From SCGC-AG-212-J23 sp035762345 (lineage in GTDB: Bacteria > Pseudomonadota > Gammaproteobacteria > Burkholderiales > SG8-39): DNA of 64,000 bases. The stretch lies in contig DASTPE010000114.1 of assembly GCA_035762345.1 (NCBI GenBank), forward strand, positions 1 through 64,000, read 5' to 3'. Both the position numbers and the translations under genes were made by a program. Below the pieces are notes generated by a model. The model was given only the letters and a program-made list of their open reading frames with translations, was not told where the DNA came from and searched no databases. This document shows, piece after piece, positions 17,098 through 25,394 of the stretch (positions are counted from its first letter, which is position 1; every line of letters starts with the position of its first letter).

Positions 17098-18639
17098 TCA
17101 GTGCCGGAAGTGACGCATGCCGGTGAACAACATCGCCACATTGCGCTCGTCGGCCGCGGCGATCACTTCGGCGTCGCGCACGCTGCCGCCGGGCTGTATC
17201 ACCGCCGCGGCACCCGCGTCCGCAAGCGCGTCGAGGCCGTCGCGGAAAGGAAAAAAAGCGTCGGAGGCGACCACCGCACCCTTCAGATCGAGCTTTGCGT
17301 CGTTCGCCTTGAATGCCGCGACGCGCACGCTGTCGAGCCGGCTCATCTGCCCCGCGCCGATTCCCAGCGTAGCGCCGTCGGCACAGAATACGATGGCGTT
17401 GGACTTGACAGACTTAGCCACGCGCCACGCGAACAACAGATCGCGCTGCTGAGCCTCGGTAGGTCGCTTGCGCGTCACCACCTTCAATTCTTTCTCGTTC
17501 AGAAGCTCCGAGTCGCTCGTCTGCACGAGCAGCCCGCCGCCGACGCGCTTGTAGTCGTGCGGCTGCACTTCGTGGGACATGGGCACCTCGAGCACCCGCA
17601 GATTCGCCTTTGCGGCGAACCCCGTCTGCGCCTCGGGCTCGACTCGCGGAGCGATGATCACTTCGGCGAACTGCCTGCCGAGGGCTTCGGCGGTACGGCG
17701 ATCGACGGCTCGGTTGAAGGCGAGGATGCCGCCAAACGCGGACACCGGGTCGCACCGGAACGCTTTCTCGTACGCCTCGAGCAGGGTTTCTGCGGTGGCG
17801 ACGCCGCAAGGATTGGCGTGCTTGACAATCACGCAGGCCGGCTCGCCGAAGCTCTTGACGCATTCCCAGGCCGCGTCCGCGTCCGCGATGTTGTTGTATG
17901 AGAGCTCTTTACCCTGAATCTGGCGATAGCTGGCGAGGCTGCCGGCCACCGCGCGCGCATCGCGATAAAACGCGGCGCGCTGGTGAGGGTTCTCGCCATA
18001 GCGCAGGTCCTGGCGCTTGTGCAGCTGCAGCGTCAGGGTCTCGGGAAACGCGCCGTCCCGGGACGAAAGGTAATTGGCGATCGCGCCGTCGTAGGCTGCA
18101 GTGTGCGCGAACGCCTTCTTCGCGAGCGCGAACCGCGTCGCCTCCGAGACGCCGCCGGCGCGCAGCTCCGAGAGCAAGCGTTCGTAGTCGTCGGGATCGA
18201 CGAGCACCGCGACTCCGGCGTAGTTCTTGGCCGCGGCGCGCAACATCGCCGGGCCACCGATGTCGATGTTCTCGATCGCCGCTTCCAGCGTGCACTCCGG
18301 ATCGGCCACGGTGGCAGCGAATGGATAGAGGTTCACGACCAGGAGGTCGATCGGCGCGATGCCCGCAGCGCGGATGGCCTCCATGTGCTCGGGGAGGTTG
18401 CGACGGGCAAGCAGGCCACCATGGATCTTCGGGTGCAGGGTCTTCACTCGGCCGTCGAGCATCTCGGCGAAGCCGGTGTAGGCGGACACCTCGGTCACGG
18501 CCAGCCCTGCCTTCTGCAGGAGCTTGGCGGTCCCGCCGGTGGAGAGCAGCTCGACCCCGAGCGCGGCGAGCGCGCGGGCGAGGTCGACGACGCCCGACTT
18601 GTCCGAGACGCTGACGAGCGCCCGTTTGACCTTCGTCAC
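17098..18639 (-). CDS. purH: Bifunctional AICAR transformylase / IMP cyclohydrolase
   Basis: Performs the last two steps to IMP. It is 513 residues. The N-terminal MGS-like cyclohydrolase has SVSDKSGVVDLARAL, STGGTAKLL and GRVKTLHPKIHGGLL. The C-terminal transformylase has LRYGENPHQRAAFY, KELSYNNIADADAAWECV, KHANPCGVA and AFGGILAFNR. The start is GTG 18639, sharing one base with the fis stop. Confidence 0.97.
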   Translation of the reverse strand: MTKVKRALVSVSDKSGVVDLARALAALGVELLSTGGTAKLLQKAGLAVTEVSAYTGFAEMLDGRVKTLHPKIHGGLLARRNLPEHMEAIRAAGIAPIDLLVVNLYPFAATVADPECTLEAAIENIDIGGPAMLRAAAKNYAGVAVLVDPDDYERLLSELRAGGVSEATRFALAKKAFAHTAAYDGAIANYLSSRDGAFPETLTLQLHKRQDLRYGENPHQRAAFYRDARAVAGSLASYRQIQGKELSYNNIADADAAWECVKSFGEPACVIVKHANPCGVATAETLLEAYEKAFRCDPVSAFGGILAFNRAVDRRTAEALGRQFAEVIIAPRVEPEAQTGFAAKANLRVLEVPMSHEVQPHDYKRVGGGLLVQTSDSELLNEKELKVVTRKRPTEAQQRDLLFAWRVAKSVKSNAIVFCADGATLGIGAGQMSRLDSVRVAAFKANDAKLDLKGAVVASDAFFPFRDGLDALADAGAAAVIQPGGSVRDAEVIAAADERNVAMLFTGMRHFRH

Positions 18640-18878
18640 TACCCTTTAATGCGCAGCTGCTGCATCTTTGTGCGGAGCGTAGCGCGATTGATGCCGAGCA
18701 TCGCGGCGGCGTGCGTCAGGTTGCCCTTGGCATGGCCAAGCACGGTCTCGATCATCGGCCTTTCGATGTTCTTCAGCACCATTTCGTAGATGGCGGTGGG
18801 CGTCTCCCCGTCCATGTCCTTGAAGTAGCGCTCGAGCGAGCGCTTGACGGCATCGGAAAGCTCGTTGCCTTTGCTCAT
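18639..18878 (-). CDS. fis: Fis nucleoid protein / transcription factor
   Basis: A 79-residue DNA-bending protein. The C-terminal NtrC-type helix-turn-helix reads GNLTHAAAMLGINRATLRTKMQQL. The N-terminal beta-hairpin arm is shorter than in E. coli, as usual for betaproteobacteria. The start is ATG 18878, overlapping the dusB remnant stop by 4 bases. The dusB-fis-purH-purD order is conserved; here dusB is broken yet the fis junction is preserved. Confidence 0.95.
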   Translation of the reverse strand: MSKGNELSDAVKRSLERYFKDMDGETPTAIYEMVLKNIERPMIETVLGHAKGNLTHAAAMLGINRATLRTKMQQLRIKG

Positions 18879-19072
18879 GCGGCGAGTCTCTGAAAGTAGT
18901 CGTTCACCGCAGCGCGCTGCGCGTCGGCGGCGTGGAGGCGGTTGACGCTGGAGCGGAACGCTTCGCCGCCGGGCAGCGAGCGTACGGCCAAGCGGCGGAA
19001 GGGGCGATCGGTGATACCGGCCATGGGAGCGACGAACAAGCCGTTGGAGAGCGCGTGGGCTCCGATCCTCAT
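18875..19072 (-). pseudogene. dusB: dusB with a large in-frame internal deletion
   Basis: A 65-codon frame begins exactly like tRNA-dihydrouridine synthase B: MRIGAHALSNGLFVAPMAGITDRPFRRLA. It then jumps directly to the C-terminal segment of the same family, VRSLPGGEAFRSSVNRL. Roughly 250-280 residues are missing between A29 and V30 (near 18983-18988), including the FMN site and catalytic Cys. The reading frame is kept across the join, and the ATGA coupling to fis is intact. The product cannot be an active Dus enzyme. It could be a real deletion or an assembly collapse. Confidence 0.8.
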
Positions 19073-19155
19073 TGCCGAGATTGTGATTCGAAGGGAAGCG
19101 GATTTTATCCGCTTTCCCTGGCAAAAAAAACGGCTCGCGGTACTTTGTTGCTTTT

Positions 19156-20190
19156 TTACGGCAACGCCGAAGGGCCGAAGATCATGCGGCGTGCGAAGAA
19201 CCGCCGCGGCGCGGGGAGAATGTCGAGCGTCGTCAAAGCGGCACCGGCAAAAGGATTCAAGCCGAGAAAGGCCCGCGCCAGAAAATCGGTCACTCGGATC
19301 GCCGCGCCGGCGTCGACGGAGCGCTGTGCGGCGAAACGGCGCAGAAGTGCAGGGTCGCCCGCATCGGGCGCACTGCCCATGAGCCGTGCCAAGTCCCAAG
19401 CGTCGCGCAACCCGAGGTTCAATCCTTGCCCGGCGACCGGGTGCAGGGTGTGCGCTGCGTTGCCGATGTAAACGGCTCTTTCGGCAATGCATTTCTTCCT
19501 CACCCGCAGAACGAGCGGGTGCATCGCGCGAGCCGCCACGGCGACCGGGCGGCCGGGACGCGCGCCCGCCGCTGCGGCAAGCTGCTCGAGAAAGCGGGTT
19601 TCGGCTGCCGAGAGAAGCTCCCGCGCGCGCCCCGGTCGCATGCTCCAAACGACGGCGTAGTCTCCGGCACGTGGAAGGAGCGCGAGCGGTCCTTCGGCGG
19701 TGAAACGCTCGAACGCCGTTGTGGCTGCCGGCGCGCTGAAGCGCACGCTCGCGACGAGCGCATCCTGCGCATAACGCTTCTCCTCGGCGTCGGGAGCGGT
19801 TCCCTCGGCATGGACCACACAGCGCGCGGAAACTTCGTCGCCGACGAGGAGGTCTTCGACCACACGATGCAGTGCCCGAAGCAACTCCGAATACCCGAGG
19901 ACGTAGCCGAGCGCCGGCACGCCAGCGTCGGCGGCGTCGAACACGGTACGGCCGAAACCTCGCGTGCGCGAAACACGGATCGTCTCGATGGGGGTAGGCG
20001 CAAGCGACGGCCAAACGCCCACGCGCTCGAGTATCAGGCGGCTCGCATACGAGAGAACGATGGGGCGAAACGCCGGCGGCTGCCCTGCTTTACCGAGAAC
20101 TGCGACGCGTTTCTTGGAGCGCAAAGCCAAGGCGGCGACACAGCCGACCGGGCCAGCGCCGCGCACGAGGACGTCAACCGTCGCCGTCAA
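19156..20190 (-). CDS. UbiH/Coq6-type FAD monooxygenase
   Basis: A 344-residue flavin hydroxylase of the ubiquinone-ring class. It has the dinucleotide fold VLVRGAGPVGCVAALAL at the N-terminus and the second FAD motif YIGNAAHTLHPVAGQGLNLGLRDAWDLA near residue 245 (GNAAH in place of the usual GDAAH). It is shorter than the typical 380-400 residues, mainly in the middle substrate domain. The start is TTG 20190, overlapping the pepP stop (TTGA). The exact ring position cannot be told from sequence. It is the likely partner of pepP in a pepP-ubiH operon. Confidence 0.85.
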   Translation of the reverse strand: MTATVDVLVRGAGPVGCVAALALRSKKRVAVLGKAGQPPAFRPIVLSYASRLILERVGVWPSLAPTPIETIRVSRTRGFGRTVFDAADAGVPALGYVLGYSELLRALHRVVEDLLVGDEVSARCVVHAEGTAPDAEEKRYAQDALVASVRFSAPAATTAFERFTAEGPLALLPRAGDYAVVWSMRPGRARELLSAAETRFLEQLAAAAGARPGRPVAVAARAMHPLVLRVRKKCIAERAVYIGNAAHTLHPVAGQGLNLGLRDAWDLARLMGSAPDAGDPALLRRFAAQRSVDAGAAIRVTDFLARAFLGLNPFAGAALTTLDILPAPRRFFARRMIFGPSALP

Positions 20191-21503
20191 TCGCCCCCGC
20201 GGGCGTCGCGCATAAGCGCCTCGATGTCAGCGATCGCCTTGGGCGCTTCGGCGGTAAGGACCTCGCAGCCCGCGCCGGTGACGAGCACATCATCCTCGAT
20301 GCGTATGCCGATGTTGCGCAACCGTTCCGGGATGTCGGCGTCCGCGCGGATGTAGAGTCCCGGCTCGACCGTGAGGGTCATGCCGGGCGCGAGCGTGCGC
20401 CACGCACCCTGGCGTTTGTAGTCCCCGGCATCGTGCACGTCCAGTCCCAGCCAGTGGCCGGTGCGGTGCATGTAGAAGCGTTTATAGCTCTCGTTTTCCA
20501 ATGCTTCCTGCACGTTTCCAGCGATGAGCCGCAAGTCGATGAGCCCCTGCGCCAGCACGCGCACCGCCGCATCGTGTGGCTCGTTCCACGCCACGCCGGA
20601 TCGTACGCTTTCCAGCGCGGCGCGCTGGGCGGCGAGCACAACCTCGTAGACTTGACGCTGGGCGGCGCTGAAGCGCCCGCTGACCGGGAACGTGCGGGTG
20701 AGGTCGGAGGCATAGCCGTCAAGCTCGCAGCCCGCGTCGATCAGCAGGAGATCGCCTTGGCGCAGGACGGCGTCGTTGGCGACGTAGTGCAGCACGCAAG
20801 CATTCGCGCCCCCTGCGACGATCGGGGTATAGGCCGGCGTCTGCGCACCGCTGCGCCGGAACTCGTGAAGGAGTTCCGCCTCGATTTCGTATTCGTAGCG
20901 CCCGGGATGCACGCACTGCATGGCGCGGCGGTGCGCGGCAGCCGCGATCCGCGCCGCGCGCCGCATGATCGCCAGCTCGTGCGCGTCCTTGACGAGGCGC
21001 ATGTCGTCGATCACCGCGCGCACATCGTGTACGCGCTCGGGCGCCGCAACTCCCGCCCGTACCCGGGCGCGTACCGCGTTCACCCAGCGCAGCGCGCGCG
21101 CGTCCCATTCCGGATCTGCGGCCAGCGGGTAGTACAGCGCTGGCTGGTTCTCGAGCAGTCGCGTCATCTCCTGGTCGAGGCTCGCGATCGGATGCGCCTC
21201 GTCGAAGCCAAAGCGTTCGCGCGCGGCTTCTGGACCGTGGCGCAAGCCGTCCCAGATCTCGCGCTCTGGGCTGCGCTCCCGGCAAAACAGGATCGATTTT
21301 CCTGCGGCGAGCACGAGCACTGCTTCCGGCTCGCTGAATCCGGTCAAGTAATAGAAATGGCTGTCGAAGCGGTAGGGATAATGGCTATCGCGGTTGCGAA
21401 CGCGCTCGGGCGCCGTTGGCACAAGGGCGACTGCTTCGCCGATCGCATCCGCAAGGCGCCTGCGGCGGTTTGCATAGACCGGGACGAAGTCAGCGATGTT
21501 CAC
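20187..21503 (-). CDS. pepP: Xaa-Pro aminopeptidase
   Basis: A metallopeptidase removing N-terminal residues before proline; 438 residues, the usual length. The N-terminal creatinase-like domain has FDSHFYYLTGFSEPEAVLVL. The C-terminal pita-bread domain shows the metal ligands: LIDAGCELDGYASDLTRTFPVSG (two Asp), HRTGHWLGLDVHD (His), VEPGLYI (Glu) and GIRIEDDVLV (Glu). The start taken is GTG 21503, preceded by GGAG; ATG 21548 would overlap murU by 59 bases. It follows murU in the same direction. Confidence 0.95.
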   Translation of the reverse strand: MNIADFVPVYANRRRRLADAIGEAVALVPTAPERVRNRDSHYPYRFDSHFYYLTGFSEPEAVLVLAAGKSILFCRERSPEREIWDGLRHGPEAARERFGFDEAHPIASLDQEMTRLLENQPALYYPLAADPEWDARALRWVNAVRARVRAGVAAPERVHDVRAVIDDMRLVKDAHELAIMRRAARIAAAAHRRAMQCVHPGRYEYEIEAELLHEFRRSGAQTPAYTPIVAGGANACVLHYVANDAVLRQGDLLLIDAGCELDGYASDLTRTFPVSGRFSAAQRQVYEVVLAAQRAALESVRSGVAWNEPHDAAVRVLAQGLIDLRLIAGNVQEALENESYKRFYMHRTGHWLGLDVHDAGDYKRQGAWRTLAPGMTLTVEPGLYIRADADIPERLRNIGIRIEDDVLVTGAGCEVLTAEAPKAIADIEALMRDARGGD

Positions 21504-22164
21504 GTAAGTACTTCTCCAGCTCGGCGAGGCGCTCGACAGTTCCGACATCCTGCCACAACCCCTCGTAGAGCTCGCCGCTCAGCAGCCCGCGCCGCGCGGC
21601 ATCGTACAGGAGCGGCGCAAGCGGCGCTTTTTCACCCGGCGTCACCGGCTGCACCAGCTCAGGCGCAACGACCGCCACGCCCGCGTAAGTGTAACGCGGC
21701 GCGGGCTCGTCGCCGATCGCATCACCCACGAGCGAAAAATCTCCCGCCGGCCGGTGTGGCGGGTTGGGTACCAGTATGAGATGCGCGAGCCGCCGGTGAA
21801 GGTCGACGGAGCGCAGCCGCGCGAAGTCGCACTCGCAGTACACGTCCGCGTTCACCAGGAGGAATGGCTCCCCGCCGAGCAGCGCGAGTGCGTTCGCGAT
21901 GCCGCCCGCGGTCTCCAGCCGCTCATGCTCGTGCGAGTACTGCACGTGCAGATCGAAGCGCCCGCCGTCGCCGATGCGCTCAATAACGCGGCTGCCGAGG
22001 TGCGACACGTTAATCACCGCTTCGCGAAAACCGGCGCGCGCCAGGCGCTCGAGGTGCCAGGCGATGAGCGGTTTGCCCCCGGCCTCGACCAGCGCCTTCG
22101 GCACCTCGTCGGTGAGCGGCCGCAGCCGCTCGCCGCGTCCGGCGGCGAGGAGCATGGCCTTCAT
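21490..22164 (-). CDS. murU: N-acetylmuramate-1-phosphate uridylyltransferase
   Basis: A 224-residue nucleotidyltransferase with the MLLAAGRGERLRPLTDEVPKAL motif, LVNADVYCECDF metal-binding Asp and ETAGGIANAL. Its place directly after amgK identifies it as MurU of the anabolic peptidoglycan-recycling bypass known in Pseudomonas, which makes UDP-MurNAc. It overlaps amgK by 4 bases and pepP by about 14. The start is ATG 22164. Confidence 0.92.
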   Translation of the reverse strand: MKAMLLAAGRGERLRPLTDEVPKALVEAGGKPLIAWHLERLARAGFREAVINVSHLGSRVIERIGDGGRFDLHVQYSHEHERLETAGGIANALALLGGEPFLLVNADVYCECDFARLRSVDLHRRLAHLILVPNPPHRPAGDFSLVGDAIGDEPAPRYTYAGVAVVAPELVQPVTPGEKAPLAPLLYDAARRGLLSGELYEGLWQDVGTVERLAELEKYLREHR

Positions 22165-23135
22165 TCCAGCTCGTCGAGCAGCCGCGCGAGGGGCGCCAGT
22201 TCGCGGTACCGTTGCGCGACGGAACGCGCATAGCCAACGAAGCGCGGGGTGTCCTGAAGGTACTTGGGCTTGCCGTCGCGGTAGTTGATGCGGGCGAATA
22301 TCCCGAGCACCTTGAGATGACGCTGCAGCCCCATCCATTCGAGCGCGCGCCAGAACTCGCCGAAATCCGCATCCACCGGCAGCCCCAGGCTTCTCGCCTT
22401 CTCCCAATAGCGCACCACCCAGTCGAGCACGCGCTCTTCCTCCCAGCTTATGAAAGCATCGCGCACGAGCGACACGACGTCGTAGGTGATCGGCCCCAGC
22501 ACCGCGTCCTGGAAGTCGAGCACCCCGGGATTGGGCTCGCATACCATCAGGTTGCGCGGCATGTAGTCGCGGTGCACGTAAACCGCAGGCTGAGCGAGCG
22601 CGCTCCTGACGAGAAGGAAGAAGACGCTTTCGAGACGTTCCTCTTGCGCTGCGGACAGCTTTTTCTTCAAGTGCCTGCCCACATACCACTCCGGGAAAAG
22701 GTTCATTTCCCGCCGCAGCAGGGGCTCGTCGTAGGGCGGCAGCTCGCCAGGGCGCGTCGCGAGCTGCCAGCGCAGCAAGGCCTCGGTGGCGTCGGCGAAG
22801 AGGGCGGCCGAGTTCGCGTCGTTGAGCGCTTGGAGATACGTGCGCGAGCCGAGGTCGGACAACAGAAGAAATCCCTGATCGAGCTCCTGCGCGACGATCT
22901 CCGGCGCGTGCACGCCGGCCGCGGAGAGCATGCGTGCCACGCGCACGAAAAGTCGGCAATCCTCCTTGTCGGGAGGCGCGTCCATCGCCACGTAGCTCCT
23001 GCCATCCGCAAGCGTCGCCCGCCAGTAGCGCCGGAAGCTCGCATCCTCCGAGGCCGGGGTCAGATGAAAAGAGACGCCGAGCAGCGGGGCGAGCCAGCGC
23101 TCGACGGCAGCGCGACGCGAATCGCCGTGTATCAT
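22161..23135 (-). CDS. amgK: Anomeric MurNAc/GlcNAc kinase
   Basis: A 324-residue aminoglycoside-phosphotransferase-fold kinase with ASFRRYWRATL, LLLSDLGSRTYLQAL, catalytic VYVHRDYMPRNLM and VLDFQDAVLGPITYDVVSL. AmgK phosphorylates recycled amino sugars at the anomeric carbon for MurU. It is divergent from lptD with 38 bases between start codons, the classic amgK/lptD arrangement. The start is ATG 23135. Confidence 0.93.
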   Translation of the reverse strand: MIHGDSRRAAVERWLAPLLGVSFHLTPASEDASFRRYWRATLADGRSYVAMDAPPDKEDCRLFVRVARMLSAAGVHAPEIVAQELDQGFLLLSDLGSRTYLQALNDANSAALFADATEALLRWQLATRPGELPPYDEPLLRREMNLFPEWYVGRHLKKKLSAAQEERLESVFFLLVRSALAQPAVYVHRDYMPRNLMVCEPNPGVLDFQDAVLGPITYDVVSLVRDAFISWEEERVLDWVVRYWEKARSLGLPVDADFGEFWRALEWMGLQRHLKVLGIFARINYRDGKPKYLQDTPRFVGYARSVAQRYRELAPLARLLDELE

Positions 23136-23173
23136 TGAAAATTCTAACACCAAGGAAAAATCTCTCCGGCACC

Positions 23174-25390
23174 ATGGCGATGCGCTTCGCGATGCTCGCG
23201 GTTGCGCTCGCCGCCGCCGCACCAGGAGCCGCGCAAACCGCAAAGCCTGCAGCCGAGGCCGACCGCACCACCATCGAAGCCGACGTCATCGAAGGCGTGA
23301 GCGACCTAGAGGTCGAGGCGCGCGGCAATGCCGAGATCCGGCGTGACGACATGAGCATCTTCGGCGAGAGCCTGCGCTACAACCGGGAGTTCGGGCGCGC
23401 CGAAGGCGAGGGCGGGGTGCGCCTGCAGCGCGGCGCCGACCGCTTTTTCGGCCCGCGTCTGTATTACAACACGCTCGACGATACCGGGGTGTTCCAGAGT
23501 CCGAGCTACCTCCTCGAGCGCGATCGCACCGCGCGCGGTAGCGCGGAACGCCTGGAGTTTCTCGGGCCGGACCGCTACCGCTTGATCAACGCCAACTACA
23601 CCACGTGCCGTCCGGGGCAGGAGGACTGGATGCTCGAGGCGAGCGAGCTCGAGCTCGATTTCGAGGAGGAAGACGGCTCGGCGGTCCACCCGCGCCTGCG
23701 CTTTTTCGACACCACCATCCTTGCTGCTCCCTACGCGGTGTTCCCGATCGGCGAGCGGCGCAAGAGCGGCTTGCTCACGCCGTACTACGCGCAAACCAGC
23801 CAGCGCGGCTTCGAATTCGGAATACCGTACTACTGGAACATCGCGCCCGAGTACGATGCCACGTTCACTCCGGTCGTCATGGGCAAGCGCGGCTATCAGT
23901 TGAAGACTGACGCGCGCTATCTCGGACGCCCCTACCTCGGAGCGTTGAAGTTCGAATATTTGCCGGAAGACCGACAGACCGGCACCTCGCGCGAAGGCGT
24001 CTCGTGGCAGCACCGGCACAATTTCCCTCGCAACGTGGTGGCGCAGGTGGACTACAACCGGGTCTCGGACGACTCTTACTTCGTGGACCTGGCGAGCACG
24101 GTGAAGCAGGTCTCGGTCGGCAACCTGCCCCAGGACGCACACGTCACCCACAGCGGCTCCTTCGGGCGCGCGCCGTATTCCGTGCAGGCGCGCGTTCAAC
24201 GCTTTCAGACGTTACAGGACCCGCTCGCGCCGATCGTCCCGCCGTACCACCGCATTCCGCAGCTCAATTTCGCCGGCGCATACAACGATCTCGCTGGCGC
24301 GTTCGATGCGGCGCTGCCGCTGGAGTACGTGCAGTTCGACCACCCGACGCTCGTGGAGGGTTCCCGTGCCTCGATGACCCCGACGTTCGCGTTGCCGCTT
24401 CTCGCCCCGGGCTGGTTCTTTGCGCCAAAGGTCGGACTGCGCTACGCCTCCTACAGCCTCTCGCTCGATGAGCCCGCTCGCACGCCGGAACTTTCGGTGC
24501 CGTGGGGTAGCCTCGACAGTGGCCTCGTGTTCGAGCGCGATTCCAGCTTCTTCGGCCCCGGCTCGATGCAAACCCTGGAGCCGCGGCTCTTTTATGTGTA
24601 CATCCCGTTCCGTAATCAGGATGCGATACCGCTGTTCGACACCACGCTCGCCGACTTTAACTACGCCCAGCTTTTCACCGAGAACCGATTCGTCGGCGGC
24701 GACCGCTTCGGGGACGCCAATCAGTTGACGCTCGCGCTCACGACGCGCTTGCTCCACGCGAACGGTCAGGAAGGGCTGCGCGCCACCGTCGCGCAGCGCT
24801 GGTACTTCGAGGACGAGCGCGTCGGCCTGACGCCGACCACGCCGCTGCGCACGGGGAAGGAATCCGACATCCTGGCGTCGGTCGGCGGGCGCGTCGGCGG
24901 GCAGTGGACCTTTGACGTAACGACGCAGTACAACCGGCACCTGCAGCGTAACGAGCGCTTCAGCACGGGGGTCAGCTACCGTCCCGAGCTCGCGAAGGTT
25001 CTGAATGCAAGCTACCGCTTCCAGCGCGAGGTGCTCGAGCAGGTGGACATCTCCGGGCAATGGCCGCTCAAGCCCGGCTGGTACGGCGTCGGGCGCTACA
25101 ATTACTCCATCCGGGACGACAAATTGCTGGAGGGCCTGGCCGGCATCGAGTACAACGCGGGGTGCTGGGTGTTTCGCGGGGTCGTCGCGCGGATCCAGGC
25201 GTCGACACAGGTGAGCTCCACGGCATTCATCTTCCAGATCGAATTCAACGGCATCGGCGCTCTCGGTACCGAGGAAGTGGTCGGGATGCTGAGACGCAAT
25301 GTGCCGGGCTACTCGGTGACAAATCCGGCCGAATCGCGGATGGCCCCGGCCGACGCGCGTCCGCGGCTTCCCTTCGACCAGGTGTATTGA
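23174..25390 (+). CDS. lptD: LPS-assembly outer-membrane protein LptD
   Basis: A 738-residue outer-membrane protein that inserts LPS in the outer leaflet. It has a signal peptide (about 1-20, ending GAAQ), a periplasmic OstA beta-jellyroll (about 32-130, VEARGNAEIRRDD and SIFGESLRYNREFGRAEGEGGV) and a long C-terminal barrel. Only two cysteines are visible, in YTTCRPGQEDW and YNAGCWVFRG, enough for a single interdomain disulfide; E. coli has four. The start is ATG 23174; ATG 23180 is also possible. It is followed by surA, its folding chaperone. Confidence 0.95.
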   Translation: MAMRFAMLAVALAAAAPGAAQTAKPAAEADRTTIEADVIEGVSDLEVEARGNAEIRRDDMSIFGESLRYNREFGRAEGEGGVRLQRGADRFFGPRLYYNTLDDTGVFQSPSYLLERDRTARGSAERLEFLGPDRYRLINANYTTCRPGQEDWMLEASELELDFEEEDGSAVHPRLRFFDTTILAAPYAVFPIGERRKSGLLTPYYAQTSQRGFEFGIPYYWNIAPEYDATFTPVVMGKRGYQLKTDARYLGRPYLGALKFEYLPEDRQTGTSREGVSWQHRHNFPRNVVAQVDYNRVSDDSYFVDLASTVKQVSVGNLPQDAHVTHSGSFGRAPYSVQARVQRFQTLQDPLAPIVPPYHRIPQLNFAGAYNDLAGAFDAALPLEYVQFDHPTLVEGSRASMTPTFALPLLAPGWFFAPKVGLRYASYSLSLDEPARTPELSVPWGSLDSGLVFERDSSFFGPGSMQTLEPRLFYVYIPFRNQDAIPLFDTTLADFNYAQLFTENRFVGGDRFGDANQLTLALTTRLLHANGQEGLRATVAQRWYFEDERVGLTPTTPLRTGKESDILASVGGRVGGQWTFDVTTQYNRHLQRNERFSTGVSYRPELAKVLNASYRFQREVLEQVDISGQWPLKPGWYGVGRYNYSIRDDKLLEGLAGIEYNAGCWVFRGVVARIQASTQVSSTAFIFQIEFNGIGALGTEEVVGMLRRNVPGYSVTNPAESRMAPADARPRLPFDQVY

Positions 25391-25394
25391 GAAC

